Assembly (NCBI RefSeq): GCF_008831155.1
Contig: NZ_WBKB01000011.1
Coordinates: forward strand, 22,155 to 86,154
Direction: 5' to 3'
Source of the DNA: Gulosibacter chungangensis
GTDB lineage: Bacteria > Actinomycetota > Actinomycetes > Actinomycetales > Microbacteriaceae
Length of the DNA: 64,000 bases
Shown here: positions 32,216 to 40,301 of the stretch, piece by piece
How positions within the stretch are numbered: position 1 is the first letter of the stretch
How the letters are laid out: the number at the start of each line of letters is the position of its first letter
Notes under the pieces: model-generated
Told to the model about the DNA's origin: nothing
The model's input: the letters and a program-made list of their open reading frames with translations, nothing else
The model's database searches: none
Made by a program: the position numbers and the translations under genes

Positions 32216-33439
32216 ATGAGTGCGACGAAACCCTCCCAACTCCTCGAGACGGATGCCTGGCAACTGCGGGTGCCCGATGGCCTGTCCCAGAAGTCCCCCC
32301 TGTTAGTGATCCCGACGGTGCATCCGCGCGGCGATCGGCGCATCCTTCGCTGCGCGCAGGTGGCGTTGGATGCGGGGTTCAGGGTGCATTTCATCTGGCT
32401 GGGGGAAGGGAGCCGTTCCGAGCATCCGTTCGTGCGGGAGACGCTGCTGCCGTCGCCGGCAGATCGGTGGGAGCGGATGCGCATGGCCCGCAAAGTAGGT
32501 CGGATCGCGAATCTGCTCGATGGCCAGCTGTGGCATATCCACGACTACTACATGCTGCCGGTGGCGAACCGCTGGAGTAAGAAGACCGGGAAGCGTGTCC
32601 TCTATGACGTGCACGAATATTACGGCGACGAGTACGCCTCGAGCCTCCTGAATCCCGAGGTGCTCCGTCCACAAGCTGCCAAACTGATCGACGCCTACCA
32701 GTTCCACAGCGCAAAGCGGCTCGGCGCCGCAAACGTGGTCACTGAGAAAATGGCCGGGCCCTTCCGCGACAACGAGATTCCGGTCACGGTCTCCCCGAAC
32801 TACCCACTGCTGGAGAGCTTCGACACGGCGCCGAAGATCCCGTTTCGTGAGCGGCGCTGGAAGACGCTCCACATCGGCACACTGAACCCCGGCTACGGCA
32901 CGCAGCTGCTGATTGATCTGGCCCGGCGGGCCACGGAGCGCGGGCTGCCGTTCGAGTTTGAGGCAATTGCGCGGTTCCATTCGGATGCTGATGAGACGGA
33001 TTTCGCCGAGCGGCTCGCGCAGGCGGGTAATCCCAATAATCTGGCTCTGGTGCCCTCGCGGTCGGTGCACGAGATGCCGGCGTTCATGGCGTCGGGTGGG
33101 TTTGGGCTTTCGCTGCTCTCTCCCGGCGGCCAGAACGAATACTCGGTGCCGAGCAAGAATTTCGAGCACCTGATGCTGGGCTTGGTGGATGTCGTGAGTG
33201 ATCGTCCCGGGCAGCGCGGCTTCGTCGAGGAGTACGCGGTGGGCGTGGTCGGTACCGAGGCCGACCCCGATGGCTTCCTCGACCGGATGCTCGCCCTTGC
33301 GAACGATCCTGAGGTTACGGAATCCAGGCTCAACGCCAAGATCGAGCAGGCTCGCGAGAAATTCACTTGGGAGCGCGCCGTCGCCCCCGCTCTCGCCGCC
33401 TCCCTCCAACGCCTGGCCAACACGTCGCCCGCTGAGTAG
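32216..33439 (+). CDS. Glycosyltransferase, family 4-like
   Basis: A 407-residue GT-B fold enzyme. The N-terminal domain has LLVIPTVHPRGDRRILRCAQ and VALDAGFRVHFIWLGEG, then HIHDYYMLPVANRWSKKTGK and VLYDVHEYYGDEYASSLL; the C-terminal nucleotide-sugar domain has LHIGTLNPGYGTQLLIDLA and GLSLLSPGGQNEYSVPSKNF (the Glu-containing donor site). No membrane segment is present. The start ATG 32216 was taken because upstream codons lack homology. The gene ends (AlaGlu-TAG) inside repeat A copy 7. Its acceptor is unknown and it is isolated from the exopolysaccharide cluster. Confidence 0.82.
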   Translation: MSATKPSQLLETDAWQLRVPDGLSQKSPLLVIPTVHPRGDRRILRCAQVALDAGFRVHFIWLGEGSRSEHPFVRETLLPSPADRWERMRMARKVGRIANLLDGQLWHIHDYYMLPVANRWSKKTGKRVLYDVHEYYGDEYASSLLNPEVLRPQAAKLIDAYQFHSAKRLGAANVVTEKMAGPFRDNEIPVTVSPNYPLLESFDTAPKIPFRERRWKTLHIGTLNPGYGTQLLIDLARRATERGLPFEFEAIARFHSDADETDFAERLAQAGNPNNLALVPSRSVHEMPAFMASGGFGLSLLSPGGQNEYSVPSKNFEHLMLGLVDVVSDRPGQRGFVEEYAVGVVGTEADPDGFLDRMLALANDPEVTESRLNAKIEQAREKFTWERAVAPALAASLQRLANTSPAE

Positions 33440-33555
33440 CGCAGCGTATCGAAGCGCGCCCACCCGCGCCCCTTCGATACGTCGCTTCGCTCCTACTCAG
33501 GGACCGTAAAAACGTCGCCCGCTGAGTAGCGCAGCGTATCGAAGCGCGCCCCACA
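33429..33555. repeat. Dispersed palindromic repeat (family A), copy 7
   Basis: Two copies of GCTGAGTAGCGCAGCGTATC plus GAAGCGCGCC (at 33430 and 33518) flank an inverted half, CTTCGATACGTCGCTTCGCT. The first copy supplies the stop codon of the preceding glycosyltransferase. The element ends about 35 bp before truA. Confidence 0.9.
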
Positions 33556-33589
33556 GTGCATCGACCCGCAACCAGGCAAGATAGACGTC

Positions 33590-34477
33590 ATGGATCAGAC
33601 TGCCTCCGTGCGTATCCGCCTCGACATCGCGTATGACGGCACCGCCTTCAGCGGTTGGGCGACGCAACCCGAGTTGCGGACCGTGCAGGGCACGCTTGAG
33701 GATGCGCTACGGATCATCTACCGCACGCTTCCCGAGTCGGGTCCGCTGCTGACCGTCGCCGGCCGGACGGATGCGGGGGTGCACGCAACCGGTCAGGTCG
33801 CCCACCTCGATCTGCCGGAGGAACTGTGGCAGGCGACCGCACGCGGTAATCGCGATGATTCCCCGGCGGATGCGCTGGTGCGCCGGCTTGCGGGTGTGCT
33901 CGGCCCCGAGTCGGATGTGGTGGTCACCCGGGTGACCGAGGCGCCGGAGGGGTTTGATGCGCGCTTTTCGGCGATTTGGCGTTCCTATGAGTATCGGATC
34001 GCCGACAGCACGATCGCCCCGAATCCGCTCGAGCGGCACCGCACGACTCTGATCCGCCGCGAGCTTGACCTCGACCTCATGAACGAGGCCGCGCAGGTGC
34101 TGATTGGCCTGCACGATTTCGCGGGCTTCTGCAAGCCGCGCCCGCACGCGACGACGATCCGCACCCTGCAGGAATTCCACTGGTCGCGTGACGATGCCGG
34201 GGTATTCATCGCGCAGGTCCGGGCAGATGCATTTTGTCACTCGATGGTGCGATCCCTGGTTGGGATGTGTGCAGCGGTCGGGCAGGGGCGCCTCAAGCTC
34301 TCCCGGGTCCCCGCACTTCTCGACCTGCAAGATCGCTCCAACGAGTTCACCGTCCTCGCGGCCAAGGGCCTCACTCTCACCGCGGTCGGCTACCCCCAAG
34401 AAGCCGAGCTCGCCGCCCGCCAAGAGCAAACCCGCGCCAAGCGCATCCGCCCCACCCACCTCCGCCTCGTCGACTAA
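33590..34477 (+). CDS. truA: tRNA pseudouridine(38-40) synthase
   Basis: Modifies the anticodon stem-loop of tRNAs. The 295-residue protein has IRLDIAYDGTAFSGWATQPE, the catalytic Asp in VAGRTDAGVHATGQVAHLD, the RSYEYRIAD strand and FCHSMVRSLVGMCAAVGQGR. truA usually follows rplQ directly; here it is 13 kb away behind a glycosyltransferase and repeat A, so the ancestral neighbourhood has been split by the nad operon and accessory genes. Confidence 0.96.
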   Translation: MDQTASVRIRLDIAYDGTAFSGWATQPELRTVQGTLEDALRIIYRTLPESGPLLTVAGRTDAGVHATGQVAHLDLPEELWQATARGNRDDSPADALVRRLAGVLGPESDVVVTRVTEAPEGFDARFSAIWRSYEYRIADSTIAPNPLERHRTTLIRRELDLDLMNEAAQVLIGLHDFAGFCKPRPHATTIRTLQEFHWSRDDAGVFIAQVRADAFCHSMVRSLVGMCAAVGQGRLKLSRVPALLDLQDRSNEFTVLAAKGLTLTAVGYPQEAELAARQEQTRAKRIRPTHLRLVD

Positions 34478-34524
34478 CCGCGTCGATCCCCAACCAGCGC
34501 CACAGCCCCCACCAGCCCCCACGG

Positions 34525-34530
34525 TATAGT
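34525..34530 (+). promoter_or_regulatory. -10 box of a leaderless promoter
   Basis: TATAGT ends 6 bp before the ATG at 34537, so the transcript should begin at or next to the start codon. This is the common leaderless arrangement of actinobacteria. No -35 is evident. Confidence 0.55.
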
Positions 34531-34536
34531 TGTGTC

Positions 34537-35151
34537 ATGAACGTGGAAGAGGCGGCTGCCGAGCTCAACGTGTCGTCTCGACGCGTGCGCGCGCTCATCG
34601 CCGAGGGTCGTATTCCCGCGCATCGCGAAGGCAACGCGTGGATCATTGAAAGCCTCACGGCCCCCAAGACCCGCCGTTCGCTCTCGCCGCGTTCTTGGCA
34701 GCAACTTGCGAGAGCGCTCAAGCTTCGAGCGCTCGAGGGTCTTGTAGGTCAGGAGCGCTCCCGCACGGCAGCGCGAATCAAAGCACTTCGTGAAGCAAAG
34801 CATCCATCCCAGTTGCTGCTGGACTGGCGCCCCAAAGACGCCCCGCGGGACCTCTATATGGACTCCCTTGTCGCATACGCTGAGCTCGGTCACGACGACT
34901 ACCTCAAGCTCTCGGTGAAACGTCCACCCGAGTATCTGCGCGACAGTCAAGATCTCGCACAGGTGGTCGCTGCCGAACGAGCCATCCAAGGTGCAACTCG
35001 AAAGTCACTCGCCGAGGCCGCCGACGTTCCGATTTCACTCGTACGAGACATCGAGACCGGCAAGCCGCTCACTTCTCTCGGGGGATTGCGACGTGTGCTG
35101 AAAGCCCTAGAGATCGAACCGAGAGCACTCCCGAAGATGGTGCTTAAATGA
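34537..35151 (+). CDS. HTH antitoxin partner of a HipA-like kinase
   Basis: A 204-residue protein with two DNA-binding parts. Residues 1-40 (MNVEEAAAELNVSSRRVRAL then IAEGRIPAHREGNAWIIE) are an excisionase-like helix-turn-helix, and residues about 145-200 (ERAIQGATRKSLAEAADVPI, SLVRDIETGKPLTSLGGLRR) are a Cro/C1-type domain as in HipB. The stop overlaps the next start by 4 bp (ATGA), as is usual for hipBA. The gene itself looks intact although its toxin is broken. Confidence 0.8.
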   Translation: MNVEEAAAELNVSSRRVRALIAEGRIPAHREGNAWIIESLTAPKTRRSLSPRSWQQLARALKLRALEGLVGQERSRTAARIKALREAKHPSQLLLDWRPKDAPRDLYMDSLVAYAELGHDDYLKLSVKRPPEYLRDSQDLAQVVAAERAIQGATRKSLAEAADVPISLVRDIETGKPLTSLGGLRRVLKALEIEPRALPKMVLK

Positions 35152-36159
35152 GCGCACGCATCGAGGCTTGGCTCGAGGGCCACTACGCGGGTCAGTTCGT
35201 TTTTGATGACGGAGTGGTGTCCTTCCAGTATGCCGATGAGGCTCCAGCGACACCGATCTCCCTATCGCTCCCGCGGGATCGCCCTGCCTCGAGAAGAGCT
35301 GCGCAGAGTTTCCTCGAGAATCTGCTGCCCGAGCAAGCGCAGGTGCGTGCCCGCATGGCCGAAATTTACGGCGCCGCCAGTACGGATGCGTTCGATCTCT
35401 TGAGTGCGGCCGGCGGTGATTTGTCCGGGGGACTGGTCCTGGCCGAATGCATCGATACCTTCGACGCATATTCTTAAGCCCGGTGATCCGGCGATTCGGG
35501 GAATCGAAGTCGCCGAAGCGGCCGCGATTGATCTCGCCAGTCGCGTGGGGATACCTGCCCCTCAAGCGGAGGTGTCGTCATTCGCGGAACAAACTGCCTT
35601 CGTCATTGACCGATTCGACCGTATTGACACTGACGGCCCTCTAGCAAGTCGTCTTCACGCGGAAGATTTTGCGCAGGCATTGAGCGTGCCGCCCGCTCGA
35701 AAATATGAAGTCAGTGCCGAGCAATCCATGAGGCTGCTGCAACCGGTCGATCCGACCGGTGATATTCGGCGAGCCTTTCTCAAGCAGTTGGCGTTCAACG
35801 TGATCCTCGGCAACGCGGATGCACATGCGAAGAACTACTCGCTGTTGCTCCGTCCAGAGTCGGTTGCACTGGCGCCCATTTACGACGTGGTTCCGCTTTC
35901 GTTGTATCCGCAGTTCGAGCAAAAGCTTGCGATGAAAATCGGTGGTGCTCGTTTTGCTCGAGAAGTCTCGCCGAGTCATTGGCGAAAGTTCGCTCAGAAG
36001 GTCGGTCTCGATGTGGATGAAACGCTGTCGCTCGTGCGCGAGGTTGCTTCGCGAGTGGCTGCGAGTAACGACGAGGTTTGGATGCCCCTTGAGGAAGACC
36101 AGCGAAACGTCCTCACACAATATGTCGCTCGAAACGTGGAACGGCTCCTAGCTAATTAG
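35148..36159 (+). pseudogene. HipA-like kinase toxin, internally deleted and frameshifted
   Basis: The first frame (35148-35477, 109 residues) encodes the HipA N-terminal subdomain: ATPISLSLPRDRPASRRAAQ, FLENLLPEQAQVRARMAEIY, FDLLSAAGGDLSGGLVLAE, then stops. The rest is in another frame from about 35446 to 36159: STHILKPGDPAIRGIEVAEA, VIDRFDRI, the catalytic GNADAHAKNYSLL and YDVVPLSLYPQFEQKLAMKI. Compared with E. coli HipA, about 55-65 residues between these blocks are missing, including the glycine-rich SVAGAQEK phosphate loop. A frameshift plus deletion should abolish kinase activity. Confidence 0.82.
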
Positions 36160-36241
36160 CCAACTGTTTCTGGATCTCGTTCATGTCGATAATGCGTCGT
36201 GATGGTTTTAGCCAAATGTCTCACCGCATGCTGTGGTGGAG

Positions 36242-36988
36242 TTAGAGGCGTGGAGTTTTCAAAGAACTTGAGGCTTCGTTCATGAGTATTTTGGCAAGGA
36301 TTTCTGCTTGGGGGTTCACATCCTGTGAGAGGCCCGCGAGCGAGAGGCACCCGATTGAACCTGTAGACGAGGTGGCTGCCACACCAACAGCGGATATGCC
36401 ACGGTTCACATCCTGATCAGAAAATACCCAACCTCGATTTATCGTGACTTTGGCATCGGCGAGTAACTCTTTCGCGCTAGCAATAGTTTGGTCGGTAGGC
36501 GTCTCAAATTCACAGTGCTCGAGCCGTTCCTCGAGTGTACCTTTGGGCGAAAGCGCGAATAGGAGTCGCCCTGCTGCACCGATGTTGAACGCAAAGTGCC
36601 TTCCAGGCCTGAGTGCGAGTACGACAAGATTGGGAGCCGGAACCCACGCAATACACGCACCACCCGTATCTGTCGGGATGGAAAGGAATGTCGTGTATCC
36701 AGTGCGTTCAACGATGCGAGGTAATCGATCGATCAGATGCTGCCACTCGGGAAAAGAATTTGTCGTCGCATCTGCCAGGTGGAGCCAGCGCTCAGCGAGG
36801 CGAACAAGGCCTGACTCCCGGTCTATACGTACGAGACCGACCGCTTCCAACCCGTCCACGAGTCGGTAAACGCTGGATCGAGGAGTATTAATCTCTGAAG
36901 CAATTAACGAGTAGCTCGCGGTGCCGATCTCGGATAACAGCGAAATTATCTGATTTGAGTTGTCGAGTATTTTGATGGGCTTAGCCAC
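36242..36988 (-). CDS. IclR-family transcriptional regulator (1)
   Basis: A 248-residue regulator. The N-terminal winged helix is IKILDNSNQIISLLSEIGTA, SYSLIASEINTPRSSVYRLV and DGLEAVGLVRIDRESGLVRL; the C-terminal effector domain includes GACIAWVPAPNLVVLALRPG, GAAGRLLFALSPKGTLEERL and GWVFSDQDVNRGISAVGVAA. It starts 1 bp after the stop of a second IclR gene, so the two are co-transcribed. They probably control the adjacent sugar-acid-type genes, whose metabolites IclR effector domains commonly bind. Confidence 0.9.
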   Translation of the reverse strand: MAKPIKILDNSNQIISLLSEIGTASYSLIASEINTPRSSVYRLVDGLEAVGLVRIDRESGLVRLAERWLHLADATTNSFPEWQHLIDRLPRIVERTGYTTFLSIPTDTGGACIAWVPAPNLVVLALRPGRHFAFNIGAAGRLLFALSPKGTLEERLEHCEFETPTDQTIASAKELLADAKVTINRGWVFSDQDVNRGISAVGVAATSSTGSIGCLSLAGLSQDVNPQAEILAKILMNEASSSLKTPRL

Positions 36989-36989
36989 A

Positions 36990-37793
36990 CTACGACTCCT
37001 TTGGTGCTTCGTCAGATTCGATGGTCACTGTATTTGAATTCCATCCCAGGAGCTTGCTGCATTCTTGTCCCGCAGTGAGCAACATTTGGACGAGATCTTC
37101 ACGTCCGATCACATCATGTCGGAGGCCTCCGACGCTCAGCCCCGCGACGACTCTGTCGTGATGATCAAAAATTGGAGTGGCGATTCCTGCCACTCCTCGG
37201 GTGACATCGCCGTCCGTGACTACGAAACCACTCTTGCGGAATCCAGCTATCTTCTCTTCGAGCAGATGGAGTTGTGCTGGAGTGGGTTCTAATTGCCGGA
37301 TGACTTCTGCGGCCTCGCGCTCCTTCATCGCAGCGAGGATAGCAACGGGAGCGCCCCCATCAGTGAGGGGCATTGTGCTGCCCAAGGTCATGTCTAGCGA
37401 GCGGACACCGCGACCTGCGAGTCGTTCAACGCAAGTGGCTATGAGGCCGTGGGGGAGGCAAAGATAGACAGTGAGCATAGTGCGGTCACGCATGTTCATC
37501 AGAATCGGCGAGAACAGGGCTCGCATATCGAGCGTGTCAAAGAACGCAGATCCGGCGGCGAGCATCCGCAACCCAAGCCGATACGTTCCCCGGACACTGC
37601 CATGCATGACCCAGTCGAGGCGAAGCAGCGTGCGAATAAGTCGATATATAGAGCTGACTGGTTCATCCAAACGTCCAGCGAGTTCCGCAGCGGTTAATTC
37701 CCCGCCTTCGAGCTCGGTAATGAGTGCATTGGCTTTGTCCAAGATCTCGAGGCGCTGTGGCGGGGGAAGAGTTTGCATACCAAATGATTGCAC
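36990..37793 (-). CDS. IclR-family transcriptional regulator (2)
   Basis: A 267-residue IclR protein: winged helix LEILDKANALITELEGGELT, AAELAGRLDEPVSSIYRLIR, TLLRLDWVMHGSVRGTYRLG, then an effector domain with RGVRSLDMTLGSTMPLTDGG and GFVVTDGDVTRGVAGIATPI. The start may be ATG 37793 or 37778. A 35-bp palindrome lies 29 bp upstream, between this gene and the divergent SDR gene, and is the likely operator of this or its sister regulator. Confidence 0.9.
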   Translation of the reverse strand: MQSFGMQTLPPPQRLEILDKANALITELEGGELTAAELAGRLDEPVSSIYRLIRTLLRLDWVMHGSVRGTYRLGLRMLAAGSAFFDTLDMRALFSPILMNMRDRTMLTVYLCLPHGLIATCVERLAGRGVRSLDMTLGSTMPLTDGGAPVAILAAMKEREAAEVIRQLEPTPAQLHLLEEKIAGFRKSGFVVTDGDVTRGVAGIATPIFDHHDRVVAGLSVGGLRHDVIGREDLVQMLLTAGQECSKLLGWNSNTVTIESDEAPKES

Positions 37794-37821
37794 GCGGTTC
37801 GGGCGAGTGTTACGTTTTGAA

Positions 37822-37856
37822 TGTCATGTAGTAGACACACTGTCTACTGTGTGACA
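37822..37856. promoter_or_regulatory. 35-bp palindromic candidate IclR operator
   Basis: The core is AGTAGACA-CAC-TGTCTACT (37830-37848, perfect 8-bp arms), flanked by TGTCA at 37822 and TGACA at 37852 after 3-bp gaps that do not pair fully. It lies between the divergent IclR (2) and SDR (1) genes, where a tetrameric IclR protein could repress both. Confidence 0.65.
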
Positions 37857-37923
37857 ATGCATGAATGTGTTGACTCGCGATGGTCGCGTGGCAACCAAGT
37901 ACGACGAGAATCGAGGATGATGC

Positions 37924-38706
37924 ATGCGTACTTCAGATAGGGCGATAATCGCGATTTCCGGTGGTGCTAGTGGAATCGGTCTTGCAACGGTGGGACTTCT
38001 TGCGCAGAGCGGCCACAAAATAGCGGTCCTGGACTTGGACGCTTCGAAAAGTGAAGCTGCTGCAGCTTCACTCCCCGGAAGCGGGCACATCGGGGTAGCA
38101 ACCGACGTGACATCAACAGATTCGGTGACTGCAGCGTTCGACTTAATCCGAGCAAGCTTTGGTCGTCTCGATGGTGTCGTTGCCGCGGCGGGGATCGTTG
38201 ACCCCGCACCTTCCGCCACTGTCACTGACGAGAGTTTGCAACGCCTCATTGATATCCATCTCATGGGTGCAATTCGTATGGCGCGCGGTGCGTATAGCCT
38301 TCTGAAAGATTCCGGAGGGGGATCGATTGTGTGTCTTTCGTCGATGGGCGCGCGACTCGGTGTCGCTGAACGGCTTGGGTACAACGTTGCGAAGACTGGT
38401 GTGGAGGGAATGGTTCGTACCCTCGCAGTCGAATGGGTACCTGCCGGCATTCGGGTAAACGCAGTTGCCCCGGCGTGGGTTAAAACGCCAGCCATCGCAA
38501 GTCTCATTGACTCTGGATTCCTGGATCCTGCTCCAGTCGAGGCGCGTACCCCGATGGGTCGCTTCGCTGATCCGGAGGAGATTGGGCAGGTGATTGCATT
38601 CCTGCTTTCACCTGCCTCCTCCTACGTAACCGGCCAATCTGTGACGGTCGATGGTGGCATGACCATCCAGTTCCCGCTGCCTCAGACCGAGCGGCAGCTT
38701 GCTTAG
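37924..38706 (+). CDS. Short-chain dehydrogenase/reductase (1)
   Basis: A 260-residue classical SDR with the NAD(P) motif ISGGASGIGLATVGLLAQSG, the acidic residue LDLDASKSEA (Asp after strand 2, which favours NAD), VVAAAGIVDPAPSATV, and the catalytic Ser/Tyr/Lys in VCLSSMGARLGVAERLGYNV with AKTGVEGMVRTLAVEWVPAG. The C-terminus SSYVTGQSVTVDGGMTI is typical. It is divergent from the IclR genes and its stop overlaps by 4 bp the end of the convergent monooxygenase-fold gene. Substrate unknown; a sugar-acid or sugar alcohol is likely from context. Confidence 0.92.
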   Translation: MRTSDRAIIAISGGASGIGLATVGLLAQSGHKIAVLDLDASKSEAAAASLPGSGHIGVATDVTSTDSVTAAFDLIRASFGRLDGVVAAAGIVDPAPSATVTDESLQRLIDIHLMGAIRMARGAYSLLKDSGGGSIVCLSSMGARLGVAERLGYNVAKTGVEGMVRTLAVEWVPAGIRVNAVAPAWVKTPAIASLIDSGFLDPAPVEARTPMGRFADPEEIGQVIAFLLSPASSYVTGQSVTVDGGMTIQFPLPQTERQLA

Positions 38707-39017
38707 AGTGCCGCCTGTTTGAAAGTCATCGCGACTTCATCACAAATCGAGACTGAACGCTTTGCAACTCGGTTGGCGATTTGTCCAAGGATGATCTCTT
38801 GGAAGTGGGCGGTTTCCCGATGCGCCGCGAGGTGCTCGGGGGACCGCCATCCTTCTATTAAGACAATCTGGTCGGGACTCTCTTGGGGCTGGAGGATGAG
38901 GAAATATTCGCAGCCTGGTTCACTAATGGTTGCAATTCGGGCAGGCTCGAGTATTTCGAGGACTTCATTCCTGTCGCCGGGAGCGCATTCGTAGGTGGCG
39001 AGTGTTGTTACAGTCAT
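38703..39017 (-). CDS. Antibiotic-biosynthesis-monooxygenase-fold (ABM/YgiN-like) protein
   Basis: A small dimeric alpha-beta protein of 104 residues: MTVTTLATYECAPGDRNEVL, EPGCEYFLILQPQESPDQIV, LIEGWRSPEHLAAHRETAHF. Members include quinol oxygenases and stress proteins, and also small proteins near sugar catabolic genes (lsrG/YgiN type). The start ATG 39017 overlaps the stop of the upstream enolase-superfamily gene (ATGA), so they are co-translated. The role could be isomerisation or removal of a reactive pathway intermediate; the sequence does not settle it. Confidence 0.78.
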   Translation of the reverse strand: MTVTTLATYECAPGDRNEVLEILEPARIATISEPGCEYFLILQPQESPDQIVLIEGWRSPEHLAAHRETAHFQEIILGQIANRVAKRSVSICDEVAMTFKQAAL

Positions 39018-40147
39018 TTCGCGTACTTCGTCTCTTTTCGTGCGGACCATTCCTCGACTCGGTCGAGATCGAGGTCGAAGGAAAGGCCGGGTGTAGTCGG
39101 GCGGTCGAGTAAGCCATCCTTGACGTCCCGGAAAACTGACCCAGTGGTGAGTCTGAATGATGTCTCAAAGGGTCGATCCTCAGGGAATGCTTCGACAAAA
39201 GGCATCGCGTCAGTCGCGTAGCTGAAGTGTTGGTGCACGTATGGGTGTGCGTGACCAGAAACGGGGATTCCCATTTGGCGAGCCGAACCAATGACATCTT
39301 GTGTCGGCTGAATACCTCCCAGTGTTGTTGCATCGACCCGGAGAACATCGACCGCTCGTTGCTGGACTAGGTCGATGAGGGCCTGAGGGTCGGTGACGTC
39401 ATCTCCGGATCCGATCGGAACGGGAGACGACTCCGTCAAGGGGCGCAGGAGATCGAGGCGGTGGTGGGGGAACGGGTCTTCGAGCCAAGCGATCTCAAAT
39501 TCAGCCAAATGTCTTGCCATCCACTGGGCGTTCCGGAGATCGTGCCACGACCCGTTGACGTCCACAACAAGATCAAGGTTGCCGGTCTGCCCTTCTCGGA
39601 TCAGGCGGAGACGCTCAAACAATTGGGATGGATCTTTGTAGCCTGCGGCTTCGAGTTTGATAGCGCGGTAGCCTTCGCTCGCGCGAGCGAGCAGGCGGTT
39701 TGCGAACTCCTGATTGCTCTCATTGGGCAACTCATAACCTTCGACAAGCAACACTGCGGCTGATTTGGGGCCGCCGCCGAGTAGCTGCCAGAGGGGCGCC
39801 CCGAGCACCTTTCCGCGGATGTCCCACATGGCCAGATCGATTAAGGAACGTGCTTGTGCAAGCATTCCCGTCTGGTCGAGGAATGCGTGTGCTCCACGGG
39901 AACGGGACTGAAATCCGTCGACATCCATGGCGTCGAATCCCAGCACGTTCCACGACAACATGTCTTGCGCAACTACGTCGAGAGGTGCATTTCGATTTAA
40001 GCCAATCGCGTGGCCTGTAACTCCCTCGTCTGTTGTGAGTCGCACCACAACGCAGTCACGGTGGGTGATCGTGTTCCATTTGAATTTGATGGGGTTGTCG
40101 AGGGGAACTCGACTCCACCAGGTGGTCATTTCGGCGATCTTCGCCAT
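39014..40147 (-). CDS. Enolase-superfamily (mandelate racemase/muconate lactonizing type) enzyme
   Basis: A 377-residue protein, probably an acid-sugar dehydratase or racemase. The N-terminal capping domain begins MAKIAEMTTWWSRVPLDNPI; the barrel has the metal ligands in NLDLVVDVNGSW (Asp), EIAWLEDPFPHHRLDLLR (Glu) and IGSGDDVTDP (Asp), and the C-terminal His region GIPVSGHAHPYVHQHFSYAT. The usual KxK base motif at the end of strand 2 reads IKLE here, so only the first Lys is present. The start ATG 40147 is chosen for AAAGGAG upstream, discarding 15 residues. Substrate unknown. Confidence 0.85.
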   Translation of the reverse strand: MAKIAEMTTWWSRVPLDNPIKFKWNTITHRDCVVVRLTTDEGVTGHAIGLNRNAPLDVVAQDMLSWNVLGFDAMDVDGFQSRSRGAHAFLDQTGMLAQARSLIDLAMWDIRGKVLGAPLWQLLGGGPKSAAVLLVEGYELPNESNQEFANRLLARASEGYRAIKLEAAGYKDPSQLFERLRLIREGQTGNLDLVVDVNGSWHDLRNAQWMARHLAEFEIAWLEDPFPHHRLDLLRPLTESSPVPIGSGDDVTDPQALIDLVQQRAVDVLRVDATTLGGIQPTQDVIGSARQMGIPVSGHAHPYVHQHFSYATDAMPFVEAFPEDRPFETSFRLTTGSVFRDVKDGLLDRPTTPGLSFDLDLDRVEEWSARKETKYAK

Positions 40148-40301
40148 CAGGCACTCCTTTGTGTGGTCCGGATTGGATTTTGAAATTATCACCTATTGCG
40201 CTTGCCGTCCATTGTGTGCCAATATCTCCACAAGCGGACGAGTGCCGCGAACTCGAATCGGTATACGCAGGCCGGGACGGCCGGTGCCAAAGGAGGCAGA
40301 C

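Noticed and set aside
35404..36159. Independent 251-residue gene starting at 35404
   Set aside because: The first 15 codons are out-of-frame HipA sequence; recognisable homology begins at THILKPG, so it is the distal part of a broken hipA-like gene.
40196..40260. Inverted repeat CGCTTG/CAAGCG before SDR (2) as an operator
   Set aside because: Arms are short and the partner segments do not nest cleanly; it bears no similarity to the palindrome at 37822.
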